Origin: Rhodococcus oxybenzonivorans
Lineage (GTDB): Bacteria; Actinomycetota; Actinomycetes; Mycobacteriales; Mycobacteriaceae
Reading direction: 5' to 3'
DNA: 64,000 nucleotides
Assembly: GCF_003130705.1 (NCBI RefSeq)
Contig: NZ_CP021354.1
Location: 1,984,001-2,048,000, forward strand
The stretch's first letter is position 1. Every line of letters starts with the position of its first letter. Shown here in pieces: positions 26,514 to 35,728 of this stretch. A program made the translations under genes and the position numbers. A model generated the notes under the pieces. It was not told the DNA's origin and ran no database searches. It worked only from the letters and a program-made list of their open reading frames with translations.

Positions 26514-27525
26514 CCCGTGGATCGTCGTGGCAGTCACCGTGGGGCTGATCGGAGCGAGCGCCTTCTTCGTCGCGGTCGAGTTCGCGCTGATCGCGGCCCG
26601 CCGGCACCGGCTCGAGGACGCCGCCCCGAACAGCCGGGCGGCCCGGGCTGCCCTGCGCAGCGCTTCGGAGTTGTCGGTGCTGCTGGCCGGCTCCCAGCTC
26701 GGTATCACCGTGTGCACCCTGGCGCTCGGGGCGATCACCAAACCCGCCGTGCACCACTGGCTGACCCCGGCCTTCGCAGACTGGGGTGTACCGCTGTGGC
26801 TCGCCGATGTCGCCGGTTTCGTTCTCGCCCTGATCATCGTCACCTTCCTGCACCTGGTCGTCGGGGAGATGGCACCGAAGTCGTGGGCGATTGCGCACCC
26901 GGAGAAGTCGGCGACCCTGCTGGCGATCCCGATGCGCGGCTTCATGTGGGCCACCCGCCCCGCGCTGAATGCGCTGAACCGGATGGCGAACCGGTGCCTG
27001 CTCCGGGTCGGGGTCACCCCGGTCGACCAGGTCGGCTCCGGTCAGGACTCGGGTGCGCTGCGGCACCTGGTCGCACATTCGGCGACCGCGGGCACCCTCG
27101 ACGAGCGCTACCACGGCCAATTGACCAGCGCCCTGGAACTCGAAACCCTCACCGTCGGGGACATGGTCCGGCCGAACCCGGCCCCGTCCGGTGTCCTTCC
27201 AGAGGCGACACCGGACGAGATCCGCGTGGCCGGCCAACGCAGCGGTCACCTACGGCTGCTGGTCCGCGGCGACGCCGGGGTCGAAGGCGTCGTCCATGTA
27301 CGGGACAGCCTGCAAGCGCCGCCGACGTACACCGCCCGGGCGTTGATGCGCTCGGTCCTCACTCTGCCCGCCGGCACCCCGGTATACGAGGCGCTGCGCA
27401 CCATGCGCGAGTCCCGCAGCCACCTCGCCCTGATCCTCGACGACGGCGGCGGCGAGGTGACCGGGCTGATCACCCTCACCGACGTGCTGCAACGGCTGTT
27501 ACCGGCCGCCGGAGCCGCCGCCTGA
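26506..27525 (+). CDS. CNNM/CBS protein lacking CorC-HlyC domain
   Basis: 339 residues: CNNM domain (about 1-190; FFVAVEFALIAARRHRLE, AGSQLGITVCTLALG, VVGEMAPKSWAI) and a CBS pair (about 205-335), but the C-terminal CorC_HlyC domain of its neighbours is missing. It overlaps the upstream gene, so the two may form a heteromeric complex with one full and one short subunit. Confidence 0.85.
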   Translation: MSNPWIVVAVTVGLIGASAFFVAVEFALIAARRHRLEDAAPNSRAARAALRSASELSVLLAGSQLGITVCTLALGAITKPAVHHWLTPAFADWGVPLWLADVAGFVLALIIVTFLHLVVGEMAPKSWAIAHPEKSATLLAIPMRGFMWATRPALNALNRMANRCLLRVGVTPVDQVGSGQDSGALRHLVAHSATAGTLDERYHGQLTSALELETLTVGDMVRPNPAPSGVLPEATPDEIRVAGQRSGHLRLLVRGDAGVEGVVHVRDSLQAPPTYTARALMRSVLTLPAGTPVYEALRTMRESRSHLALILDDGGGEVTGLITLTDVLQRLLPAAGAAA

Positions 27526-27573
27526 CCGGTACGCCTCGCCACAGCGGGTCCGCCACTATGGATCCCGTGCGGT

Positions 27574-27607
27574 GGGACCTGGCCGGAGCAATTGCTGGTC
27601 AGGTCCC
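27574..27607 (+). terminator. Probable stem-loop between CNNM units
   Basis: GGGACCTG (27574) and CAGGTCCC (27600) form a perfect 8-bp stem with an 18-base loop, 48 bp after the second CNNM stop. There is no T tract. It may end the upstream transcript or belong to the leader of the third CNNM gene. Confidence 0.4.
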
Positions 27608-27745
27608 GCTGGCGCGGTAGAGCAGCCAGATCGGTCCCTCGCGGAGGGCCCACCTGGACCAGCTTGGCGGATGTCCGGTTTGTCCGGTTTCGCCTACACT
27701 GAGGTGCACAGAAGATCGAGGACGTTCTCCTACAGGAGAAGGGAC

Positions 27746-27796
27746 ATGGGCCACCGTCACAGACCACGGCCGCTCCGAACTGGGCGGCGGCGATGA
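27746..27796 (+). CDS. 16-residue His/Arg/Pro leader peptide for CNNM gene
   Basis: A short ORF with AGGAG eight bases before its ATG. It encodes MGHRHRPRPLRTGRRR and ends with a TGA that overlaps the ATG of the third CNNM gene (ATGA). Seven of 16 residues are arginine. Just upstream, TTCTCC-TACA-GGAGAA forms a hairpin that includes the leader's own ribosome binding site. The repeat of this design before two CNNM genes supports a regulatory leader. The 27608-27745 leader also has a tandem repeat of TGTCCGGTT (27672-27689). Confidence 0.55.
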   Translation: MGHRHRPRPLRTGRRR

Positions 27797-29364
27797 ACGA
27801 CACTGTGGTCAACGTCGGGTTGGTGCTGGTCTTCGTGCTGGTCGGCGGTGTGTTCGCCGCTACCGAGATCGCGTTGGTCTCCCTACGGGAGGGCCAGATC
27901 CGGAACCTGGAGCGCGCTGGCGGCCGCGGGGCACGCACCGCCGCGTTGGCCCGCAACCCCAACCGGTTCCTGTCGGCGGTGCAGGTCGGGGTCACCGTGG
28001 CTGGGTTTCTCTCCGCCGCCTACGGTGCCTCCACCCTCGCACCCGACCTGATACCGACCTTCGAATCCTGGGGGCTGCCGGATGAGGCCGCCTCCGCCAC
28101 CGCACTGATCGGCACCACCCTGGTGATCGCGTACCTGTCGCTGATCCTGGGCGAGTTGGTGCCCAAACGTATTGCTCTGCAACGCACCACCGGGGTTGCT
28201 CTGCTGACCGCGCCGACCCTGGATCGGTTCGCCACCGCGATGCGCCCGGTGATCTGGCTGCTGTCGGTCTCCACCGACCTGCTGGTGCGTCTGCTCGGTG
28301 GGGACCCGAGGGCCAAGAATGAGGCCATTACTCATGAAGAGCTGCGTGATTTGGTGATCGGACATGCCGCGATCGCCGAGAGCGAGCGCCGCATCCTCGC
28401 CGAGGTTTTCGACGCCGGGCACCGTACCCTGATCGAGGTGATGCGCCCGCGCACCGACGTAGACTTCCTGCCCGCCGACACCCTCCTGCCCCGGGCCCGG
28501 GAGCAGGCCCTGGCGTCCGGGCACAGCCGATACCCGGTCACCGGCGCCTCGTTCGACGACATCGCCGGGTTCGTGCACCTGCGTGATCTGCTGCTCGCCG
28601 ACCCCCACACGGTCACCACGGTGGCCGACCTGTGCCGGCCGGTCCTGCAACTGCCTGCCTCCAAGCCTGCCCTGGCCGCACTGACGGAGATGCGCCGCGA
28701 CAATCTGCAGATCGCGATCGTCGTCGACGAATACGGCGGCACCGCCGGCATCGTCACTCTCGAGGACATCGTGGAGGAGATCGTCGGCGAGATCGGAGAC
28801 GAGTACGACGAACCCGCCCCACCTGTCGGCGCCGGAGCGGCGCGGCACCCGACCCATCAGCAGGTGGACGGGCTACTGATCGTCGAGGACTTCGAGACTG
28901 CAACCGGTCTCACCCTGCCCGAGGGACCCTACGAAACCGTGGCCGGCTTCCTCCTCCATACCCTGCAGCGGGTGCCCCAGCTCGGCGACACCGTCACCAT
29001 CGACGGCACCAGGCTCACCGTCAGCGCTCTCGACGGCCGCCGCATCGCTCGCGTCCGCGTCACCCTTCCCCCGCCCCGCCCCGGATGCTGCGAGCACCCG
29101 CACCGAGCCGCGCCGGCGATGAGTCCGGCCACCTTCGGATACCGTCGGCCGGCGTGGCCGGTGAGCGACCGTAGTCGGCAACATGTGCCGGTCGAGCAAC
29201 CGGCAGAGGCAGCGCCGACCCGACCGGCGGTGTCGGCCACTGGGGCCAGGACGGGAGATACTTCGCCGGTGGCCAAAGGGCGAAAGGGCTGCATCTGGGT
29301 ACTCGGTCGAGGTGCTCCGCCCTGCGGTGGCGCGGCAGCATTGTCGTCATCGATGGAGCGCTAG
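27793..29364 (+). CDS. CNNM/CBS/CorC-HlyC family transporter
   Basis: 523 residues: CNNM domain (FAATEIALVSLREGQIRNLE, VQVGVTVAGFLSAAYGAS, LGELVPKRIALQ), CBS pair with VVDEYGGTAGIVTLEDIVEEIVG, and CorC_HlyC domain to about residue 425. The last 95 residues are Pro/Ala/Gly-rich and do not look like the family, so they may be read-out beyond a lost stop. The start is fixed by overlap with the 16-codon leader. It ends four bases from the convergent broken USP. Confidence 0.85.
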   Translation: MNDTVVNVGLVLVFVLVGGVFAATEIALVSLREGQIRNLERAGGRGARTAALARNPNRFLSAVQVGVTVAGFLSAAYGASTLAPDLIPTFESWGLPDEAASATALIGTTLVIAYLSLILGELVPKRIALQRTTGVALLTAPTLDRFATAMRPVIWLLSVSTDLLVRLLGGDPRAKNEAITHEELRDLVIGHAAIAESERRILAEVFDAGHRTLIEVMRPRTDVDFLPADTLLPRAREQALASGHSRYPVTGASFDDIAGFVHLRDLLLADPHTVTTVADLCRPVLQLPASKPALAALTEMRRDNLQIAIVVDEYGGTAGIVTLEDIVEEIVGEIGDEYDEPAPPVGAGAARHPTHQQVDGLLIVEDFETATGLTLPEGPYETVAGFLLHTLQRVPQLGDTVTIDGTRLTVSALDGRRIARVRVTLPPPRPGCCEHPHRAAPAMSPATFGYRRPAWPVSDRSRQHVPVEQPAEAAPTRPAVSATGARTGDTSPVAKGRKGCIWVLGRGAPPCGGAAALSSSMER

Positions 29365-29367
29365 CGC

Positions 29368-30249
29368 TAGCGAACGATGAGCAGCGGGCAGGCAACTGAA
29401 TGCATCAACGCCCTGCTGGTCGATCCCAGCAGCATGTTGGTAAATCCACCGCGCCCCCCGGCTTCCCACCACGAGGAGCTGTGCATTGTCGGCCTGTTCT
29501 CGTAGGTTCCTCACGGGGCGATCCCGGACGACGACGGTGCGCACCTTCACATCCGGGTATTTCTCCGCGCGGCCAGCCAAACTTTCGGACAACACAGCGG
29601 TCTCGTTTTCCGCGGCCCGCCTCCACTCGGCATCGCTGCCGCCGTCGGGGGCAATTACCAAGGTGATATCGGACCACGCGTGCACAGCCACGAGCTCCGC
29701 CTGCCGCAGGGCGGCTTCTTCGTAGGCCATCGAGATGGCGGATTCACTGTGTTGTGAGCCGTCGACGCCGACGACGACGGGCCCGGAAAGGTCATTGATA
29801 TCACGATCAGCTGCTCCCCGAATGACTGCAGCGGTGCAATGAGCGTGCGCGGCAACCGCGGAACTGACCGAGCCCAGGAAAGCGCGTTCGACGATTCCCT
29901 GCCTGTTCGCGCCGACCACAACCATCGACGCCGTCGCCGAGCGCCCGATCAGCTCACCGGCCGGAGTTCCGGTGCAGAGCGTGGCGACGATCTCGATGTT
30001 GTGCCCAGGCACCGCGGCACGGGCGATCTGTTCTGCGCGCATCAATCTTTCCCGGCCGTCGCGTTGCTCGTCTTCGAAGAAGCTGGCCGGCATTCCGATC
30101 GGGACGCCGTAGGCGCCGGGAACGAACGTCGTTGTGATGAGCGACAGCGGCAGGTTGCGGAGCGCGGCTTCCTTGGCGGCCCAGGACACCGCCTGCAGCG
30201 ATGAGGGTGAGCCGTCTGTTCCTACAACGATCGGGCGGTGGCCGGTCAT
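29368..30249 (-). pseudogene. Tandem USP with +1 frameshift near 3' end
   Basis: From the ATG at 30249 the protein follows the tandem USP pattern up to LLVVGSRG, then runs out of frame into a non-family tail that ends at 29347. Skipping one base in the six-C run at 29454-29459 restores the expected end (RGGFTNMLLGSTSRALMH, then CPLLIVR and TAG at 29368). The second ATP-binding signature is therefore lost in the conceptual product. It may be a true mutation, a homopolymer sequencing error or a slippage site. Confidence 0.8.
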
Positions 30250-30534
30250 GGGGTACTCCTCCGGGCTGCTCTGCGATGAGTTTCTCTCTCGACATCTATC
30301 GTCGCTATCCGTGACCGCCCTCCGTAGAGGAGAAGGTCATCACCTCCGCAGCTGAAGCCTCCCGTCGATTCGGGCGCAAGTCGCAACCGGGGGAGTCGCA
30401 ATGGTCTTCGCAAGCGGCTGCGGTTACTGGGGGTCTGCAGCACCATCGGATTGAAACCGGGCACTGCCGACAGCGATGCACGCAGAATCAAGGCGACGCA
30501 AGTCCGGCGCGAACGCCCCCCCGACACCGCTGAG

Positions 30535-31180
30535 GTTGGTAGCGGGCTTTGTTCACGAGCATGGCTGCGCGGCACCCTGTTTCATATGCTCCCCGAGTCG
30601 GTCGAGGTGCTCGGCAACACCTGGTCGTGTAGGCCGCGGGGCGGCGGGGCTGCTCTCATTCCATGTGCTCGAGCAGTTCCCGGACTGGCACCACTGCCAT
30701 CGCCCGATCGGGCACCGCCCGCTCGGATATCTGATTCTTGCCGCCGACCGACTGCACAACTTGATCGGTGAGGGTGGCGGTGGGCAGTGCGTTCGTGGTC
30801 GACCTCCGGTTGGGGGTGGTGACCTGGCTGGCGGCGGCGGTCCACGAGATACCGCAGCAACTCGGTGATTTCAGGAGCCTGGTCCACAGCGGCTGGAGCG
30901 CAGCCCAGGCACCGCCCAACACGGGCGTCGGCATTGATTTTTTCGCTCGGCGGGGTGCTGGCCTACGGTCTGGCCGGGAGTCGAGGTCGCCGTCCTTGTT
31001 TCTTCGCGGCCGGGAACTTCCTCTACGCCGCGGTCGCCGATCTGTTCCCCGAGATCGCCACCTCCCCGATACCGCGGGGCAATATCCTGAGCACCATGAG
31101 CTTCGCAGTCGGGCTCGTCACGTTGGTGGCCATCGCACGAGCGGTGCGTCCGGCGTCCCCGCCGCGACCGAAGCAAACAA
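30535..31180 (+). pseudogene. ZIP-family metal transporter, broken
   Basis: Recognisable ZIP pieces appear in successive frames: LFHMLPESVEVLGNTW, then FHVLEQFPDWHHCHRP and LILAADRLHNLIGEG, then AFVVDLRLGVVTWLAAAVHEIPQQLGDF, then GGVLAYGLAG and FAAGNFLYAAVADLFPEI. At least three frameshifts separate them and the N-terminal membrane helix is missing. The His-rich loops and HEIPQ motif identify a zinc/iron permease. The 30250-30534 stretch upstream shows no gene. Confidence 0.75.
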
Positions 31181-31397
31181 CTCCGTCCACGATCGTCCGA
31201 GACGGCTGCCTAGCCGGTCTGGTCCGATGGGCCGTTCGGCCCTACCGATCCCGGTCGCATCGGTATAGACCGGAAGGCGACACCCAGCCCGGAAAGCAAG
31301 AGGGAGAATATCCATAAGCTGCTGGTGGCGGCTTCGAGTGAGCCGTTGCAGACCTCGAGGAGACATTCATGGCGTTCTACAGGCTCCGAAGGCCGAC

Positions 31398-31680
31398 GTG
31401 CTGTGTAGCGTGCTGACCAAGACGTTGTACGACCTACGCCGAGAATTCCCGGCGTGGGTCATGGGGTCGCGATGCACATGGTGATCTGGCGCAGTGTCCG
31501 CGGCGAGCCGTCGATGAACCAGTTCCCCGGCCAGATGCCTGGGGCGTTTCGTGCGCTGTTCGCGATGTCTGGGTCGGACATGCCGACCACAGCCGGGTAT
31601 ATCAAGATCGAAATTCTGTCGTTCATGGGTACGTTACTGCTTCTGATCTACGCCGTCGGAACAGGTGCCGGGGCAGTTCT
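31398..31680 (+). pseudogene. ABC-2 type permease fragment
   Basis: A first piece reads VLTKTLYDLRREFPAWVMG and, after a frameshift near 31470, a second reads PSMNQFPGQMPGAFRALFAM and IKIEILSFMGTLLLLIYAVG. Together these are the N-terminal 120 or so residues of an ABC-2 permease subunit. The gene stops abruptly where a USP fragment has been joined. The 31181-31397 stretch holds no gene. Confidence 0.65.
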
Positions 31681-31905
31681 GGCAGAAAGCGTTCCCAGGT
31701 GGGCGGAACGATATCCCGGCGTGATCGTGCGAAAGATTGCGGAGTCCTGTGGAGCACGAAAGGTGTTGCTCCGCTCGTGTGAGGACGCGCATCTGCTGAT
31801 CGGCGGAAGCCACGGGCACGCCGCGCTCGGCCGTGCGGTCCTCGGGTCGACGACCCACGGCATGCTGCACCGTGGTCGATGTCCATCCATGAACAGAAGA
31901 ATTCA
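31681..31905 (+). pseudogene. USP C-terminal fragment fused to permease remnant
   Basis: In frame with the permease remnant, the sequence continues as the last 75 or so residues of a USP domain: LAESVPRWAERYPGVIVRK, EDAHLLIGGSHGHAALG and VLGSTTHGMLH. The join suggests a deletion between a permease gene and a tandem USP gene. No start or full domain remains. Confidence 0.7.
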
Positions 31906-31952
31906 CCGGGAGACCGGCAAGGTTCCAGATCGCGCCACGAAGTTCGGCGACC

Positions 31953-33251
31953 GTGGACATCGCTGAGTTCCACGCCTACGGTTACGCCGCCGCCCTGCTG
32001 ATCGGCCTCGGGCTGGGAATCGAGCGTGAACACGCGGCCCGCACCTCACCCGAGGGTGCGGACCCGGGCTCCGTCGAGTTGCCCGGTGCACGGACCTTCC
32101 CGCTCATCGCCCTCGCCGGCGCCATCGCAGCGCATCTCGGCGCCGCCGTAGTCACCGCGGCTTTTGTGGGGATCGCGGCCCTCGTCGTGGGATGGTACTG
32201 GGTACGCACCCATATCCCGCCGCGACCGGACACCGGGACTACCACCGCGTTCGCCGCCCTGGTCGCCTTCCTGCTCGGTGCCCTCGCCTGGCACCATCCT
32301 TCACTTGCCGTTGCGCTCGGCGTGATTGTGCTCGTCCTCCTCTCCGTCAAGTACCCCATGCACGAATTCGCAGAGCACGTGATCGACGAGCGCGACATCA
32401 CGGACTTCTGCGTCCTCCTCGCGATCGCCTTCCTCGTCCTTCCCCTACTCCCAGACCGCGACGTCGGACCGTACGGTGCATTGAACCCCGCCACGATCGG
32501 CCGCCTGGTGCTCATGCTGAGCCTGATCGGCTGGGTGGGCTACGTAGCCACCCGGGTTCTCGGCCCACGATGGGGACTGCTGATCGTCGGCTTCGGCGGC
32601 GGTTTCGTCTCCGGCGCTGCGACCACCGCCGTCATGGCGCGGACAGCCCGCCGAGAAGAGGATTCGTCGGACGCACTCCCGGCGGCACTGATCGTGAATC
32701 TGTCCACCATCCTGCTCGTCGTCGGTATCACCTGGGTCGTCAATGCCGAGGTCTCGGCGCAGCTGGCACTGATACTCGGTGGAACTGCCGCACTCGTCGT
32801 CGCGGAGACCGCCGTTCTCGTGCTCCGAGGAGCGCACGACAGATCGTCGGGCAGCCGCGTCAAGGGGGCCGCGCCGGCCCCGGGTTTGCTCGACCGTCCG
32901 ATCTCGGTGTCGGCAACACTTTCACTGGCAGGAATCCTGCTCGTCCTCCTTATTCTGACGAAAGGCGCCGCGGACATATTCGGCGGTGGCGGGGTCATCG
33001 CTGCGTCTGCTGTCGGCGGATTGGCCGACGCGCACTCCTCCTCGTTCGCCGCAGCGTCCGCGGCAGATGCCGAGATCACCGTCGACACTGCGACCGTGGC
33101 CGCAGTAGTCGCCGTCGGAACGAACCTGCTCACCAAACTGGTCCTCGCCGCCGTTGCCGGTTCGGTCCGGTTCGCTGTGACGCTGGCGGCGTGGCTGGCC
33201 CCGCCGGTCGCGGTGACAGCCGCGACCGTGTGGGTCGTGCTTATACAGTGA
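31953..33251 (+). CDS. MgtC/SapB and DUF4010 membrane protein
   Basis: 432 residues, almost wholly hydrophobic. The N terminus has the MgtC signature (AALLIGLGLGIEREHA and RTFPLIALAGAIAAHLG). The rest is the DUF4010 membrane domain with about ten predicted helices (VGYVATRVLGPRWG, GFGGGFVSGAATTAVMA). MgtC proteins are tied to survival under low Mg2+ and low pH, but the activity of MgtC-DUF4010 proteins is not known. The start is a GTG at 31953. Confidence 0.85.
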   Translation: MDIAEFHAYGYAAALLIGLGLGIEREHAARTSPEGADPGSVELPGARTFPLIALAGAIAAHLGAAVVTAAFVGIAALVVGWYWVRTHIPPRPDTGTTTAFAALVAFLLGALAWHHPSLAVALGVIVLVLLSVKYPMHEFAEHVIDERDITDFCVLLAIAFLVLPLLPDRDVGPYGALNPATIGRLVLMLSLIGWVGYVATRVLGPRWGLLIVGFGGGFVSGAATTAVMARTARREEDSSDALPAALIVNLSTILLVVGITWVVNAEVSAQLALILGGTAALVVAETAVLVLRGAHDRSSGSRVKGAAPAPGLLDRPISVSATLSLAGILLVLLILTKGAADIFGGGGVIAASAVGGLADAHSSSFAAASAADAEITVDTATVAAVVAVGTNLLTKLVLAAVAGSVRFAVTLAAWLAPPVAVTAATVWVVLIQ

Positions 33252-33439
33252 CCATCCGCAGATGCACTGGTCGGACCGTGCGCTCTCCGCCGGACGGTGT
33301 CGATGACCTACGGCCATAGAGCCACCGAGCGCGAGGACACCACTCGAAGCCAGGGCAACGCAATGAGACACGATGACAGGCGGAGCACCAACCCCACCCA
33401 CGGACCGACCGTGAACACGCGAGCGCTCCCCACGGTCCC

Positions 33440-33866
33440 GACCGACGTACCGTCGAATTAGCCGTGGCGTCGGCGCGCCGTGCGTCGTCCCTGCACAACA
33501 GCCAACCGTGGCATTGGACAAATGGGCGCGGCTCACCTGACGTTGTACAGCGATCCGACCGGCTGTTACATATCATCGATGGGTTCGGTCGTCAGATGGT
33601 GATCTCCAGCGGTGCGGGCTTGAATCATCTCGAGTACCCATTCGCGGCGAATCGCTGGCGTCCTGTGATCGCTGCCGCGGCCTTCCGGCCGGTAACTTCT
33701 CTCTACTATTCGCTGCGTCCCGGCACCGACCCCGCTCGATTTCATCGCACTAATGGCGGCGGCGCTCGAAAGACGACGAACCGAACGACTGCCGCTGGAC
33801 GCACCGCCTCTGCGGAGCGAGACTCTCGACCAGTTGGTGCGAAACACAGGGACGGTAACGCGGTGG
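33440..33866 (+). pseudogene. Acg-family nitroreductase, broken
   Basis: Pieces of the family occur in different frames: DRRTVELAVASARRASSLHN then SQPWHW; LTLYSDPT; LLHIIDGFGRQMVISSGAGL; and finally PLDAPPLRSETLDQLV. At least two frameshifts and the loss of the C-terminal half make it non-functional. It is a third copy of the nitroreductases at 34149 and 36385. The 33252-33439 stretch holds nothing else. Confidence 0.75.
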
Positions 33867-34124
33867 TCAGAGGGAATTGACGCCTTGCAGGACAAGAGCC
33901 GGCCACCCCGGGACCATCAGGCCGATACCGATCGAGATCAGTATGAGACCCGAATTACGGTGCCGAGCAGTGTAACCCGCGGCCAATCCGCAGAAGACGA
34001 TCACCGATGCGCAGCCGAGCACATTGAGTGCGGAGGTTGCGAACAGTGCGGCAACACCCGTGAGTGCAGCTGCGACCAGCCAGAAGTACCGCAGATCGCG
34101 AGCATCGAGATCGAGAGTGTGCAC
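33867..34124 (-). CDS. Small three-helix membrane protein
   Basis: 85 residues with three hydrophobic helices (about 13-32, 35-50 and 58-80) linked by short polar turns such as YTARHRNSG. It starts at a GTG with AGGA seven bases upstream. It lies 24 bp downstream of the nitroreductase and is probably the last gene of that leftward unit. No family recognised. Confidence 0.6.
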   Translation of the reverse strand: MHTLDLDARDLRYFWLVAAALTGVAALFATSALNVLGCASVIVFCGLAAGYTARHRNSGLILISIGIGLMVPGWPALVLQGVNSL

Positions 34125-34148
34125 GGTATTTCCTGTCTCATATGACTG

Positions 34149-35141
34149 TCAGTGACTGGTTTCTCGCCGAGACCTGTTCACCGACAGCACGGTATTCACC
34201 TCACGCCGGGGAGTCTGCCGCGGAGTGAGATTCCCGACCGTGCCCAAGCGAACCAATGCCTGGGCAAAAGCGGGCTCGGGGAGAAGTTCCCCGATCATCG
34301 CCCGACTCCGCGGGACCTCGGTCACATGGGTGAGTGGGCAGGTGGCAATTTTGTTCACCGTTGCGTCGAGCAGTACGGCGGAGAGGGCTTCACCGCATCG
34401 CAACCAGTCCATCCGAGTGTCCGTTCCGGTGCTCAGCACCACCACGGTCGACTGATCGATCTGCGTCGAATCGGCTCCGTGTGTGTCGGTGCCGGAGGGG
34501 AAGTTGCGGCCGATGCCGACGCGTGCTCGCTCCTCTGCGGTGGCCAGCGCAGTCGGTGGGATTCCTCCCGCCGGAATGGAATGACCCGCCCACCAATGTA
34601 ATTCAGTATGATACATCGCGTCGTAGCGCCGTGCAGCCGCGGTAAGCTCCGTCGCTTCTGCCAGCGTGCGACGCGCGTCGGCGGGGAGCACGGTCAAGCG
34701 CGCGCCGTGTCCGCGAACGGTTTCGGACAGGGTGCCCGGACCCCACGTCGTCAGGGGGTCGAACGCCCGTCGATCCGAGTAGCGATGCCGCATCGCGGCC
34801 GCGAGGTCGAAGTCGTGCGATTGAGGGCGAGCATCGTGCCGGAAGCGAATCGTCGCGAGATGGGGTGAGTGAGGGCCTTCGGGGAGCCGATTGATCACGG
34901 CGGTCCATCGCACTGCGGTGAGCGCGACCTGCAGGTGATGAAGGGCCGCTCCGCAGCTGATCACCATTTGGCGGCCGGTGGGGTCCGCCGTCTTCAGGAG
35001 TCTTTGGGGATCGGTATGAAGTTCGAGGCGATCGTCGGTCAGCGTCCAGTGCCATGGCTGGCTGTTGTGGACCGACGGCGCTCGGCAGGCCAAGTCGACC
35101 GCGTGCCGCACCACATCGAGGCCCGGGATCTCGAAATTCAT
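34149..35141 (-). CDS. Acg-family nitroreductase-like flavoprotein
   Basis: 330 residues of the Acg (Rv2032/Rv3131) family: ACRAPSVHNSQPWHW near the N terminus, GRQMVISCGAALHHL, HWWAGHSIPAGGIP, and DWLRCGEALSAVLLDAT near the C terminus. Acg-type proteins are strongly DosR-induced in mycobacteria; they bind FMN but classical nitroreductase activity has not been shown for Acg. The ATG at 35141 has GAGGAG six bases upstream. It probably belongs to a leftward unit that starts at 35508. Confidence 0.85.
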   Translation of the reverse strand: MNFEIPGLDVVRHAVDLACRAPSVHNSQPWHWTLTDDRLELHTDPQRLLKTADPTGRQMVISCGAALHHLQVALTAVRWTAVINRLPEGPHSPHLATIRFRHDARPQSHDFDLAAAMRHRYSDRRAFDPLTTWGPGTLSETVRGHGARLTVLPADARRTLAEATELTAAARRYDAMYHTELHWWAGHSIPAGGIPPTALATAEERARVGIGRNFPSGTDTHGADSTQIDQSTVVVLSTGTDTRMDWLRCGEALSAVLLDATVNKIATCPLTHVTEVPRSRAMIGELLPEPAFAQALVRLGTVGNLTPRQTPRREVNTVLSVNRSRRETSH

Positions 35142-35247
35142 GGTCTGCTCCTCACTTGCACTCTCACCGACGTCGCCGATGGGATGGGCGCAACGCCCTT
35201 CCTTACCCATACTCGTCGTCGCTGGGCTTCCGCGGCAGGGCCGATGG

Positions 35248-35508
35248 TCACCGCAATGGGGTTCCGAGCGTCCCGGTGCGTGCCCTGCGTGGTCGGCGGG
35301 GCATCAACATTGCTGCCGCGAGGCACAGGATTCCGACAAGAATCGCTGCCGCACCCACACCGACGAGCGGCGTCGCGAGCCAGACACCGAGACAAGCGAC
35401 CAACCCTGCCACAGTCGCGCCGGTCAGCACTGCAAGCGCCATCCCGGCCGGGTGCAGGAATGGAAGGTCGTCGCTCTCGGCGAATGAACCTTCGTGATGC
35501 TGTCCCAT
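35248..35508 (-). CDS. Small two-helix membrane protein
   Basis: 86 residues: a polar His-containing N terminus (MGQHHEGSFAESDD), two adjoining hydrophobic helices (about 20-45 and 48-70) and a basic Arg-rich tail. GAGG lies five bases before the ATG. It heads the leftward unit with the Acg-like gene. The upstream divergent region carries a DosR-like box. No family recognised. Confidence 0.65.
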   Translation of the reverse strand: MGQHHEGSFAESDDLPFLHPAGMALAVLTGATVAGLVACLGVWLATPLVGVGAAAILVGILCLAAAMLMPRRPRRARTGTLGTPLR

Positions 35509-35585
35509 GGTGTCCTCTGTTTCGTGCCGAGCCGTGTGTGTCGGCTTCCGTGAACAACGGTCCGATAACAACGGGCTTTGGTCCA

Positions 35586-35599
35586 GGGCCGAAGGTCAC
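35586..35599 (+). promoter_or_regulatory. DosR-like box
   Basis: GGGCCGAAGGTCAC matches all six key bases of GNGNC-N4-GNCNC and shares the GGGCCGAAG core. It lies between the leftward unit starting at 35508 and the rightward Rv1733c-like gene, so it could serve both. Confidence 0.6.
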
Positions 35600-35728
35600 C
35601 GATATCGGCACCGTGGTCCTCGCCGGGTTTCACACTCGTGGAAGAGTCCTGGGCCGATGACTTTGTGCTCTACGCTCCTCCGATTCATCGCGGAACACTC
35701 GGGAAAAGAGCATCCCGAGGAGGTCGAG

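Noticed and set aside
27608..27745. M-box (Mg2+) riboswitch before the third CNNM gene
   Set aside because: I could not find the conserved M-box core elements in the leader; the short leader ORF explains the region better.
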